From Bdellovibrio sp. UBA4095 (GTDB lineage: Bacteria; Bdellovibrionota; Bdellovibrionia; Bdellovibrionales; Bdellovibrionaceae), in assembly GCA_002381805.1 (NCBI GenBank), contig DFXZ01000010.1, positions 203,136 through 267,135 on the forward strand: 64,000 nucleotides of DNA, in the 5' to 3' direction. Below are positions 1 to 8,219 of the stretch, one piece after another; position 1 is the stretch's first letter, and every line of letters begins with the position of its first letter. Made by a program: the position numbers and the translations under genes. The notes under the pieces were generated by a model. The model worked only from the letters and a program-made list of their open reading frames with translations, searched no databases and had not been told where the DNA came from.

Positions 1-706
1 CATTTGGATAATTATCTTTTAAAATCGAGTTTAACTTTTCCTCCCAAGCGTTCTTATTTCGCATGAGCCGAGGATCACTGACCGAAACATCCAAATCCGA
101 GGAGGCAAGGCGCGCCTTTCCATTGATGAAGCTCCCACCTAACACAATCGTAGGAGCTGGGCCCCCAAGATTCAGCGCCTGCATTTCGGCCTGAAGAAAT
201 TTGGCAAAGGTCAGTATTTCAGAAGACTGGTACTGACTGCCGAAAGTCTTGTTCTGTTGAACTAAAAACCGATCATAAGCAGCGCGAGCACCATAACCCT
301 TAGCCATATCACTCGCAAATTGAAGGTCAGGCCTTTCCAAAAGCATCATTGAGTAGTCCAATAGCCTGCGACCACCGATATGCCAGCTTGCCGTTGGGTT
401 AGGATCTTTTTTAGGAACATATCGATATATCGAACCGACGCTGTGAATCCACTCAAGCTTCGCGTCGTCGGGAAGTGATTCGAGTTCTTTGGCGAACCTG
501 GAGGAGACATAAAAATCTTTTCCCCCAGAAGCGAAGCGATCGGCAACAGACCGTTCTTGCGACGAAAAGATAACCTGCTCACAACGAACTGGTGCCGCTG
601 TGACCATCAAGGGCGTGACTGAACAAAAAATCAACAGCGCAAAGAAGCATATGCATCTTATTCTATCTAAATTCGCGTTTGTTTCTAGTTGAAGGATCGT
701 CATCAT
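1..706 (-). CDS. Exported nucleotidyltransferase-fold-like protein, 3' end cut off by the window
   Basis: An open frame runs from ATGATG at 706/703 to the left edge with no stop, so about 235 residues are visible and the C-terminus is missing. After about 15 residues there is a hydrophobic segment (CFFALLIFCSVTPLMV) that looks like a signal peptide. At about residues 192-213 the string GGSFINGKARLASSDLDVSV matches the G-G/S...D-x-D pattern of nucleotidyltransferase-fold proteins (metal-binding DLD). A signal sequence on such a fold is unusual, so the protein may be exported and non-nucleotidyl-transferring. The first ATG lacks a clear ribosome binding site, so the start is uncertain. I cannot assign a substrate. 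Confidence 0.6.
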   Translation of the reverse strand, partial: MMTILQLETNANLDRIRCICFFALLIFCSVTPLMVTAAPVRCEQVIFSSQERSVADRFASGGKDFYVSSRFAKELESLPDDAKLEWIHSVGSIYRYVPKKDPNPTASWHIGGRRLLDYSMMLLERPDLQFASDMAKGYGARAAYDRFLVQQNKTFGSQYQSSEILTFAKFLQAEMQALNLGGPAPTIVLGGSFINGKARLASSDLDVSVSDPRLMRNKNAWEEKLNSILKDNYPN

Positions 707-734
707 GACTGCATATAGTTGCAGTTGTTATACC

Positions 735-766
735 AAAAAAAACCGCATTTCAACTTTGAAATGCGG
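735..766 (-). terminator. Rho-independent terminator
   Basis: CCGCATTTCAA (743-753) pairs perfectly with TTGAAATGCGG (756-766). The A-run at 735-742 is a U-run on the minus strand just after the hairpin. It lies directly downstream of the coiled-coil gene ending at 798. Confidence 0.85.
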
Positions 767-797
767 TCGGGAGGGAGGGGCTGATTTGATAGAAGTT

Positions 798-1613
798 CTA
801 GTTCATTGAACTTAAGCGAGCCAAGGCCTTCTTTTGCTTTTCTTTCGCATCACTAAGACGCTCACGCTTCTGACGAAGCTTTTCTTCCTGACGAGCTTTC
901 TTTTCGCGAGCTTGTTCAGCTTTTCTTTCGTATTCATCCGTTTTGGCAATTGCTGCTTTTGTCAAACGATCCAGGCGCTGCATCTCTTTTGTCGCGATGG
1001 ACTCTGTCTTACGAAGCTCGCCCTGAGCTTTCTTTAGCTCCTGAGCACTTTTGCGTTCTGAACTTTTGCTGCGAGCAAGTTCATTTTGTGCATTCTTAAG
1101 ATCTTTCTGAACTCGCGCTAATGCCGCCTTGGCATCTCGCATTTCTTGAGCATTGCGACGACTTCGCTCAACGGTCTGCTCGTGCTCTGCGCGAACGCTA
1201 TCAAGTTTTGCTTGAACCACCTGAGCCTTTGAGCGAGCTTTAGTCCCCGCCGCTTCATTCTTATTGATCTCTTTTTCGAGGTTTTCAATTTCTTTAGTAA
1301 GGCGAGCTGTCTGCTTCACATTTGATTTTTGCTTGGTTTCTAGCTGCTGAATTTCCTTACGGATGCGCGCCGCTGTCTCGACATTCTCGCGCGTTAAGCG
1401 GGCACGATCACTTTTGGCGTTACCAAGTTCTTGCAAGGTGTCTTCGTAGACGTTCTCGGTCTCTTCTAAATTGGCCTGAGCGCTTTCCACTTCTGATTGC
1501 GAATCAATGAACTCATCATTAATCATGGCCAAAGCCGATGATGGAGCGACTCCACCTACTAAAGATGACATTACTAATGCTGCAACAAAATTACTTGTCC
1601 ACTTTTTATACAT
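798..1613 (-). CDS. Exported coiled-coil protein
   Basis: About 271 residues. The chosen ATG at 1613 (MYKKWTSNF) follows AAAGGGATCTGAT, a usable ribosome binding site. The frame stays open upstream but has no better start. Residues 1-30 form a signal peptide (hydrophobic NFVAALVMSSLVGGV, then SSALA). The rest is almost entirely charged, Ala/Glu/Lys/Arg/Gln-rich, and predicted long alpha-helical coiled coil without Pro or Cys. No enzymatic motif is visible. It resembles generic periplasmic coiled-coil proteins and may be structural. A strong terminator follows; the gene appears monocistronic. Function unknown. Confidence 0.85.
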   Translation of the reverse strand: MYKKWTSNFVAALVMSSLVGGVAPSSALAMINDEFIDSQSEVESAQANLEETENVYEDTLQELGNAKSDRARLTRENVETAARIRKEIQQLETKQKSNVKQTARLTKEIENLEKEINKNEAAGTKARSKAQVVQAKLDSVRAEHEQTVERSRRNAQEMRDAKAALARVQKDLKNAQNELARSKSSERKSAQELKKAQGELRKTESIATKEMQRLDRLTKAAIAKTDEYERKAEQAREKKARQEEKLRQKRERLSDAKEKQKKALARLSSMN

Positions 1614-1760
1614 ATCAGATCCCTTTTTTGAAGTGTTCAAAGGGGACTGATCACGAAGCATGCCCTGCGTGTATTGAAATATAGAGGGACCTTATGACGA
1701 AATGTTAGGAATCATAGTGAAAATTTCATAGACCGTGACGAAATGGGGCATTTACCTGTT

Positions 1761-3041
1761 TTATTGCTTACAGCAGACTCCGTAAGCTCTAGTGGCTATT
1801 CCTTCTGCACCCCAATCATGCCTAAAGCAGTCCGTGACCCAGCCGCTTAAATCAGGCAATGGGCGAGATTCGTGCAAAAATCCACTGCCAGTTGCACTGC
1901 CCGTCGCGATGGACTGACATTCTCCGCCGCCTGACATCACCCACTCATCAGCAGCACAGAGAGCTTCCGAGGGACCTAAACTCCAGTTTCCTTGAATCCT
2001 TCGACATTCAAAGCGTCCACGAATGGTCCCGCCTTTAACATCCAATTTGGCCTGAGGTTCACCCACGGTACCGATGCCGACATTTCCCGAAGAGCTGATC
2101 CGCATACGTTCTTCCACGTTGCTCGCTGGCTGACTGCGAGTTCCCGTACTGAAAACAATGGAAGATGGAACATCACCACCAGATACTGGACCATCGACAA
2201 TAAAGTCCAATTTGGATGCCGCCTGACGGGAGGAGCCAGTGAAGCCTCGAGGGTTCAAAGATAAAAGATGATCACCTTGTTGCACAGGAGTCGCCGTTGA
2301 TAGGTTTCCACGAGTTCTATCCGAAGTGATAATTGGTCCTGCAACACCATTTCGAGAACTTCCCAGGTTCAGGAAAACATCGCCGCTTCCGCTGACTTTT
2401 AACTCAGTGGGGTTCGTATCACCTACGATGTCCAATGCCGCCGTCGGCGCGTCGGTACCTATTCCCACTTTTGTATCTGCAGAAGGTGCAAAATATATAT
2501 CGGAGATGCTCGAAGGCACCCGCGACCAGAGCCCATCAGCCATTTTTGCTAAGCTTAAACATCCGACCAAATTATTGGCCCCATTTCGCTCCGTACGGAC
2601 AGAAAGGGTCCGTTGTATTTCAGAGGGGCCGCCGTTCTGTTCACCGGTCTTTTGCAGCGTAAATGCTAAAGTGGCTCGTCCCGTATTACCGACATCGTGG
2701 ACATAGTCCTTTAATTGAATCCTTTTAATCTCAAAAGAATTGTCGCCATAAGTTGCTGTCTTAGTATAGATAGGTACACCTGCCGCCGTCTTAACGTCAT
2801 CGACATTTCGCGTGGTGCTTGGATTTAAAGGAAGCCCCTGTAAGGTGTTCGTACAGGCCGCCTCGGAACTTAAAACCGCACGAACTTCTTCTAAGAAAGC
2901 ATCTGACTGCGATCTAAACTTGAGGTTCGACTGCAGAGAAAAACTGTTTTTAAAGGTTGAAGCTAGACCTACGGCAACAATACTCATTAGTGTCGTTGCC
3001 ATCAGCGCGCCGACCAATCCAAACCCTTGCGAATCTTTCAT
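1761..3041 (-). CDS. Prepilin-like protein fused to phage-tail-type VGIG repeats
   Basis: About 426 residues from the ATG at 3041, which has AAGGG five bases upstream; an ATG 21 bases earlier lacks one. The N-terminus MKDSQGFGLVGALMATTLM is a class III (type IV prepilin) signal: cleavage after G, then F and a hydrophobic helix. The usual Glu at +5 is Gly here, so pilus assembly may differ. The middle and C-terminal parts carry tail-fibre-like phrases (VGIGTDAPTAALDIVGD, and NVGIGTVGEPQAKLDV), also found in the two giant proteins at 28-36 kb. The last ~80 residues are Cys-rich (CRRIQGNW, CAADEW, GGGEC, VCCKQ). It is probably a minor pilin or pseudopilin displaying an adhesive head. Single gene. 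Confidence 0.8.
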   Translation of the reverse strand: MKDSQGFGLVGALMATTLMSIVAVGLASTFKNSFSLQSNLKFRSQSDAFLEEVRAVLSSEAACTNTLQGLPLNPSTTRNVDDVKTAAGVPIYTKTATYGDNSFEIKRIQLKDYVHDVGNTGRATLAFTLQKTGEQNGGPSEIQRTLSVRTERNGANNLVGCLSLAKMADGLWSRVPSSISDIYFAPSADTKVGIGTDAPTAALDIVGDTNPTELKVSGSGDVFLNLGSSRNGVAGPIITSDRTRGNLSTATPVQQGDHLLSLNPRGFTGSSRQAASKLDFIVDGPVSGGDVPSSIVFSTGTRSQPASNVEERMRISSSGNVGIGTVGEPQAKLDVKGGTIRGRFECRRIQGNWSLGPSEALCAADEWVMSGGGECQSIATGSATGSGFLHESRPLPDLSGWVTDCFRHDWGAEGIATRAYGVCCKQ

Positions 3042-3178
3042 TAAACCCTTATGCCATGTCATACCTTAGTCTTATCGGGATCCATGGACCAATGTTTAGA
3101 GGACCCTTCACTTTTTTAATCTTTTACCAATTTGAAATCATTAACCTTTAGATAATGTCGATTTATAAAACAAGGCGA

Positions 3179-3202
3179 CTCAGTTCGAGACAGCGAACTG
3201 AG
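3179..3202. promoter_or_regulatory. Perfect hairpin upstream of the NamZ-like gene
   Basis: CTCAGTTCG (3179-3187) and CGAACTGAG (3194-3202) form a 9-bp stem with a 6-base loop, followed by a small CCCAC/GTGGG hairpin at 3215-3227. No U-run follows on either strand, so this is not a standard terminator. It sits 60-85 bases before the start at 3265 and may be a 5' leader structure or operator. Confidence 0.4.
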
Positions 3203-3264
3203 CAGAAATTTCTACCCACTCAGTGGGCCTGGGTTTACACTCAGCTTTTAACAAGGATGTTTTT

Positions 3265-4458
3265 ATGAAGCTTGGCCTAGAGATTTTGCTCTCTAATACT
3301 GCGATGTTAAAAAGTCTAAAAGGAAAACGGGTCGGTTTAGTATGCCACCCCGCAAGTGTGGATGAATCTCTTCAACACAGCCTGGATCTTCTTTCTAAAA
3401 AGCTTAAAATTACGTGCGCTTTTGGCCCGCAACATGGAGTTCGTGGCGACAAGCAAGACAATATGATCGAAAGTCCGACCTTTGTTGATCCTGTGCTGAA
3501 AATTCCCATCTTCAGTCTTTACGGAGAAGTTCGTCGGCCAACAGAAGAAATGATGGCCCATTTTGATGTTCTGCTTTTCGACCTTCAAGACCTTGGCTGC
3601 CGTATTTATACCTTTATAACCACCCTTCTTTACGTCATGGAAGAGTGTGCGAAATTTGATAAAACCCTGATTATTCTGGATCGACCGAATCCTGCAGGTC
3701 GTCCCGTAGAAGGTTTTCGAATGGTTCCGGGTTGGGAGTCATTCGTAGGTGCTGCCCCTATTCCAATGCGCCATGGACTGACACTCGCAGAACTTGCCCT
3801 TTATTTCGCTGATTACTACAATCTTGATCTGGATCTTCAGATCATCAAGATGAAAGGTTATTCTCCCGAAAAGAAGCCTGGCTTAGGGTGGGATTTAAAA
3901 CGACCCTGGATCAATCCGTCGCCCAACGCTGCAAATTTGAATATGGCTCGAGCCTATCCAGGAACAGTTCTGATCGAGGGAACCACGTTGTCTGAAGGTC
4001 GTGGGACCACCCGCGCTCTTGAGATTATTGGAGCCTCCGACATTGATTTCAGTGAAGTTCTAAAACGCATGAAAAAGAAAGCTCCTCAATGGTTCCGTGG
4101 AGCTACTTTGCGAGAATGTTACTTCGAGCCAACTTTCCATAAACATGTTGGCAAGCTCTGTCACGGATTCCAATTTCATACCGATAGCTTAAGCTATAAA
4201 CACGATCAGTTCAGACCTTTCCGGCTTACCGCACTTATGCTGAAAGTCATCAGAGAGATGCATCCGAAATATCCTATTTATCGGGATTTCGCCTACGAGT
4301 ACGTCAAGGATCGCTTAGCCTTCGATGTCATCAACGGAGGTCCCGCGCTTAAAAACTGGATCGAAAACCCCAAAGCAGGTCCCAGTGATCTCGAGAAAGC
4401 TCTGGCAAAGGATGAGAAATCTTGGTTGCGGGAGCGCAAAAAGTACTTGCTCTACTAA
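3265..4458 (+). CDS. DUF1343 / NamZ-like exo-beta-N-acetylmuramidase family protein
   Basis: 397 residues from the ATG at 3265, which follows AAGGATGTTTTT. Family hallmarks are in order: GKRVGLVCHPASV near residue 20, FGPQHGVRGD, LFDLQDLGCRIYTF, ILDRPNPAGRPVEG, PMRHGLTLAELA, PSPNAANL and EGTTLSEGRGTTR. This is the DUF1343 family, in which characterised members (NamZ) remove terminal MurNAc from peptidoglycan fragments. Length is normal. No signal peptide is visible, so the protein should be cytoplasmic and could act in recycling imported muropeptides rather than in attacking walls outside the cell. It stands alone in the local gene order. Family assignment is strong; activity is inferred. Confidence 0.9.
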   Translation: MKLGLEILLSNTAMLKSLKGKRVGLVCHPASVDESLQHSLDLLSKKLKITCAFGPQHGVRGDKQDNMIESPTFVDPVLKIPIFSLYGEVRRPTEEMMAHFDVLLFDLQDLGCRIYTFITTLLYVMEECAKFDKTLIILDRPNPAGRPVEGFRMVPGWESFVGAAPIPMRHGLTLAELALYFADYYNLDLDLQIIKMKGYSPEKKPGLGWDLKRPWINPSPNAANLNMARAYPGTVLIEGTTLSEGRGTTRALEIIGASDIDFSEVLKRMKKKAPQWFRGATLRECYFEPTFHKHVGKLCHGFQFHTDSLSYKHDQFRPFRLTALMLKVIREMHPKYPIYRDFAYEYVKDRLAFDVINGGPALKNWIENPKAGPSDLEKALAKDEKSWLRERKKYLLY

Positions 4459-4577
4459 TAAACCCGCCCTGGTAAGGAATGCCCTTGCAGGCGCATTCTG
4501 ACACCATTTTTATTGGCCCCCAGATTGCTTTAGAGAACAGCACTTCCCTTTGAGGGGATGAAACACCGGGGGTCATA

Positions 4578-5141
4578 ATGTCTGTTTTACGAAATTCCTT
4601 AGTTCTTATTTTAGCTGCCTCTTGCCTGTTGGGCGCCCAGAGCGCAAATGCTCAATCTCGACCGGAAGAACGCATCCGAATCCTAGAAACCAGAGTGAAT
4701 CAACTTGAAAAGACAATCTCTTATATGGATCAGCGTCTTTCAAACTTGGAGTACAATCGACCTGGGCCCTATCCTGGCCCGGTACCACCACCGCCACCAC
4801 CAATTCCACAGGAAGTCGCCTGCATGCTGATAGATTCAGGATTTTCAAAAGTCTTCCTTGGCAAAGGAAAAGTACGAGTTGATGCTGAAGCAGCCGCTCG
4901 ACAAAGCTGCGGAAAATCAGTCCACTCCAGCTATTGCAACAGCAATGTTAAGTGCTCAGATCCTCGCCAGGACGGATACATTAACGGTGCAGTCTGTATT
5001 CTTACTGACACTGGCTTTGGGAAAACTTTCCGCGGTGAAGCGACAACTCTTATCGAAGCGGAATTCAACGCGCGAAAAGCTTGTGGCAGCTCCGTGCATA
5101 GTTCTTACTGCTTAAGTAATGTAAGGTGTGATTCCTACTAA
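4578..5141 (+). CDS. Exported coiled-coil protein with two C-terminal Cys repeats
   Basis: 187 residues, with GGGGGTCATA just before the ATG. There is a signal peptide (to about residue 25, SANA/Q), a short coiled coil at about 27-62 (EERIRILETRVNQLEKTISY), a proline linker (PGPYPGPVPPPPPPIP), then two tandem repeats of about 48 residues. Each repeat runs C-x-L-x-D-[ST]-G-F-x-K-x-F-x-G, an Ala-rich helix, then C-G-x-S-V-H-S-S-Y-C-x-S-N-V-[KR]-C. The four Cys per repeat suggest disulphides in the periplasm or on the surface. The coiled coil could trimerise the molecule. No known domain recognised. Its stop overlaps that of the convergent hydroxylase gene by 4 bases. Confidence 0.85.
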   Translation: MSVLRNSLVLILAASCLLGAQSANAQSRPEERIRILETRVNQLEKTISYMDQRLSNLEYNRPGPYPGPVPPPPPPIPQEVACMLIDSGFSKVFLGKGKVRVDAEAAARQSCGKSVHSSYCNSNVKCSDPRQDGYINGAVCILTDTGFGKTFRGEATTLIEAEFNARKACGSSVHSSYCLSNVRCDSY

Positions 5142-6049
5142 CCAGAACTGGGTTTGGGCTTTTGCTGCGATAAATCCTCTTGATGAGGTTTAAGCATCAG
5201 AAGCTTCCAAACTCCCGTCTTTCTGCCATCATATCCGGCCAAACCATAATCATATCGAGCATTCTTTTCTGGCGGTCTATAGCTGCGAAACAAACGATCC
5301 CACAATGTTGTGATCAATCCGTAGTTCGCGTGATGATAGTATTCAGATTTATCGTGATGAGATAAATGGTGTCCCGATGTCATGATAAATATCCCCAGAT
5401 ACTTTTCGATGAACCAGGGCAATCTCCAGTCCGAATGCAAAAACACGGCGAAGAACTTTGCGGTAGTTAAAAAAACCAAAATTTCAAGGAACGTACAACC
5501 CGAGATATAAACCGAAAGGAAAACCAAAAAGGAATAGGCTCCGGCCTCGATGGGATGAAACTTTGTATATGTGAATGCATCAACGTAATGTTCGACATGA
5601 TGCACACGATGAACTGGCCAAAGTCGCGGCACCTTATGAAAAACAAAGTGCAGAAAAAAGGTCATGAAATCCAAAATTATAAAGCCTAAGAGGTAGCGAC
5701 CAACTGTGTTCAAACCCAAAAGATCAAACAAATCTAAACGTGGGATTTTCAAAGTTAAGAATAAGGCATACATTACCAGGCTTACCAACGTGAAGACGAC
5801 ATAGCAGATAATTCCCACAGCAACGTTGTTGGCCGTGTTTTTAAAGCGATTCCAGGTAAAGAGACCTTCACCCTTAAATGCCCAAGGCCAGATTGCTTGC
5901 AAGACAAGGAATAAGAAAAAAATCTGATAGATAAAATCAAAGTACACCAATGGCGACAGCGGAACACCCTGCCACATTATATACGGCAAGTGTGTATCGC
6001 CCGGTGCCGGCAGAGCCGGATACTTTAGTAGTTCAAAAAAAGACATCAT
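5138..6049 (-). CDS. Fatty acid hydroxylase / sterol desaturase superfamily membrane protein
   Basis: 303 residues with four or more membrane segments. It carries the His-box set of the superfamily: HFVFH at about 137, HRVHH at about 149, and HHLSHHD at about 227, with a further HHANYG. These His residues bind a di-iron centre that hydroxylates or desaturates C-H bonds of lipid chains in the membrane. It is the last gene of the polyketide-lipid operon and starts with an ATGA overlap to the phosphopantetheinyl transferase stop (6046-6049). A tailoring hydroxylation of the lipid product is the natural inference. Related enzymes act on sterols, carotenoids and alkylglycerols, so the substrate is open. 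Confidence 0.88.
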   Translation of the reverse strand: MMSFFELLKYPALPAPGDTHLPYIMWQGVPLSPLVYFDFIYQIFFLFLVLQAIWPWAFKGEGLFTWNRFKNTANNVAVGIICYVVFTLVSLVMYALFLTLKIPRLDLFDLLGLNTVGRYLLGFIILDFMTFFLHFVFHKVPRLWPVHRVHHVEHYVDAFTYTKFHPIEAGAYSFLVFLSVYISGCTFLEILVFLTTAKFFAVFLHSDWRLPWFIEKYLGIFIMTSGHHLSHHDKSEYYHHANYGLITTLWDRLFRSYRPPEKNARYDYGLAGYDGRKTGVWKLLMLKPHQEDLSQQKPKPSSG

Positions 6050-6696
6050 ATACTTGCTCTTAAGTGACAGACCGAAATCACCTCGTCTGTCGTCTTTAGA
6101 ATATTACAAGTCACGTCCATTTGCTTCTGGCCTTTATGAAAAACCTCAAAAAATACCGCATCGTTTTCTATCGCCTTTACGACTAGCCGTAAATCTGCGG
6201 GCGTAAACGGCATATTCAGCGCTTTAAAGAACGCCTCTTTTAAAGAGAAAAATCCAAGGTTTGCGGAATGCCCATCCCAACCCGAGATACGAGCTAGCTT
6301 TAAGATTTCGCCGGCTTCTTGATCCAAAAAACAGTGTCCAAAAAATGCCGACCAATCAATCTTTTGTCGTAGACTTTCCAAATCGACCCCCAGCTTGTCT
6401 GGCGTGCGCACCAACCCCACCAAAGCCCTCTGATCTTTATGTGAAAAAGAAATATCCCAATCAGGATGAGCCAGGGGTCGTCCCAACTTGCCGGAGACCA
6501 CTTCAATTTGCGGATTATTAAAAATCTGCTTCACCATGAGTCGTAACTTTGCTCGGCTTAGCTGCAACTCTAACTGGCGACTTTGCAGACAATAGGCCAT
6601 TTCAAGATCGCTTAGTAGAAAAGCATCTTGCGGCCAGTCCTTGGGGACCTGATCCAAATAAAGCTGGAGATCAGGAGTGCTTACGAGCTGTCTCAT
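6046..6696 (-). CDS. Sfp-type 4'-phosphopantetheinyl transferase
   Basis: 216 residues from the ATG at 6696, which overlaps the upstream stop as TGATG. Family signatures are visible: GKLGRPLA and WDISFSHK (about 80-98), GVDLE (about 113; Mg-binding Asp and Glu), and FFSLKEAFFKAL (about 155; catalytic Glu and Lys). Such enzymes transfer phosphopantetheine from CoA to the Ser of carrier proteins. The obvious partner is the ACP domain at Ser386 of the megasynthase encoded two genes upstream. Enediyne and PUFA synthase systems also bring a dedicated transferase, as the last domain or gene. Length is typical for the Sfp class. Confidence 0.92.
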   Translation of the reverse strand: MRQLVSTPDLQLYLDQVPKDWPQDAFLLSDLEMAYCLQSRQLELQLSRAKLRLMVKQIFNNPQIEVVSGKLGRPLAHPDWDISFSHKDQRALVGLVRTPDKLGVDLESLRQKIDWSAFFGHCFLDQEAGEILKLARISGWDGHSANLGFFSLKEAFFKALNMPFTPADLRLVVKAIENDAVFFEVFHKGQKQMDVTCNILKTTDEVISVCHLRASI

Positions 6697-8219
6697 CACC
6701 AAGGAATACCCTCTTGCTTTAAAATTTCTTTCGCAGCTCTTGATCCGGCAATCTGAGCTCCAGAAAACCCGGGAAAGTAAGACCAGGCAGAGCCGAAATG
6801 CAGGTTGCGGATGTAACGATCAGATGTCCCTGCCTCTTCTTTCCAAAACAACAGACGCTTGCGGTGCTCTGTAAATTCGGGACTAAAACCATAGGCCGAT
6901 CCACTTGGGTTCGAAGTATATCTGACCATAGTTTTTGGTGTACCTACTTCAAACAGATCAATTGCTTCGGTAACCCCAGGGAAATAGCTGTTCAATTTTC
7001 TTGTATAAAAATCTGAAACAATTTTCTTTTTATGTTTGTAGCCTTCTGGGCTGAGGGAGTTCCATTCAGACAGACGATCCATATAGATCAAATCGCAAGA
7101 ATAAATTCCTGGACTGCAGAGCCCTGTATTTACAATGTCATAATCAACAATTCCCACGCTTTGCTGGAAGGTGCTGAAATCCATCATATTCATTCGAGCA
7201 TCCACAAAGATGTTCAAATGAGATTCGTTACCAAAGTCCTTTAGAGGCCGTTTCAACCCATAGAACAATGTGGTCGCTGAAGTCGAATGCTTAAACTCTT
7301 TGATTTCGTTTACGTACTCTTGATTCGGATGCTGATCGATTAGCTGGTAAACCAGAGGTATCGGTGCATTCATGACAAAATGTTTTGCCTTAACACTTTT
7401 TAGAATTTCTTTTTCCTCGCCGCGGGTCTTTCTGTAAAAAACTTCCTGGACCTGGCTGTTTTCTACATGAATCTTTTCAACTCGGTGATTCAAAGAAATG
7501 GTTCCACCGTTGTCGGTAATGACCTTGGCTAGATAGTTCGAGTAAACTTGAGAGCCACCCTTGACGTAATAGACACCCCCTAAAAAATAGCTGGCTTGCG
7601 ACGCCATGAACTGCAGGATATTTAGCTCATGAGGATTGTCGTGATAAAAGGTACTGTTCGCAAGCAAGACGACCTTTAGTAAATTGTCCTGAAACAGCCG
7701 ATCAATATAAGCACCAACCGAAACAGTCCAATACTTTTCCAGTTCGGGATAGAAAATGGCAAAAAGTGGATTGGAAGGAGCAATCAATGGCTCACGCACT
7801 GTAGAGGCATGCATTGATTTATTTACGTCCCACATCAACTGAAAGAAGCTTGCAAGACTTTCTTTCTGATGAGGAAAAATGGCGCTTAGCTTTTCTTTAG
7901 CCTGCTCAAAGTGGTCAGGAACCGAGATCTTCTGACCATCAAAATGGCAAGTGTAAAATTCCGGAAGTTTGACGAACTCAACATTCTCTCGTACATCCAA
8001 GCGATCGAATATTTCGTTGCGAAGATTAAATTCGTGATCGCCGTCCAAAACATGGATGGCAACTTCCATTCGATATTTTTTACGCTTATAGTTCGTCGCA
8101 TAGCCACCGACTTTATCGTGCTGTTCGATTAAATGAACTTTTAAGCCTTTTTTAGCCAGAAGAGCCGCGGCAGCTAATCCGCCCAAGCCTCCTCCAACCA
8201 CAACTACATCAAATTCCAC
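6696..8219 (-). CDS. CrtI/RetSat-like FAD-dependent oxidoreductase
   Basis: About 507 residues. I favour the GTG at 8219, which has GGGAG five bases upstream and overlaps the PKS stop by 11 bases; a GTG-type extension to 8297 would overlap by 89. The N-terminus FDVVVVGGGLGGLAAAALLA...HLIEQ is a Rossmann FAD-binding motif, followed by KVGGYA. The C-terminus NLHFGSAWSYFPGFSGAQIAG is the usual second FAD-contact region of the phytoene desaturase, carotene isomerase and retinol saturase family. These enzymes dehydrogenate, isomerise or saturate conjugated polyenes. In this operon the PKS has no enoyl reductase, so the protein may adjust polyene saturation in trans (inference). Confidence 0.88.
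   Translation of the reverse strand: MEFDVVVVGGGLGGLAAAALLAKKGLKVHLIEQHDKVGGYATNYKRKKYRMEVAIHVLDGDHEFNLRNEIFDRLDVRENVEFVKLPEFYTCHFDGQKISVPDHFEQAKEKLSAIFPHQKESLASFFQLMWDVNKSMHASTVREPLIAPSNPLFAIFYPELEKYWTVSVGAYIDRLFQDNLLKVVLLANSTFYHDNPHELNILQFMASQASYFLGGVYYVKGGSQVYSNYLAKVITDNGGTISLNHRVEKIHVENSQVQEVFYRKTRGEEKEILKSVKAKHFVMNAPIPLVYQLIDQHPNQEYVNEIKEFKHSTSATTLFYGLKRPLKDFGNESHLNIFVDARMNMMDFSTFQQSVGIVDYDIVNTGLCSPGIYSCDLIYMDRLSEWNSLSPEGYKHKKKIVSDFYTRKLNSYFPGVTEAIDLFEVGTPKTMVRYTSNPSGSAYGFSPEFTEHRKRLLFWKEEAGTSDRYIRNLHFGSAWSYFPGFSGAQIAGSRAAKEILKQEGIPW

Noticed and set aside
346..582. 78-residue minus-strand reading frame
   Set aside because: It is an out-of-frame shadow of the truncated nucleotidyltransferase-like gene that runs off the left edge.
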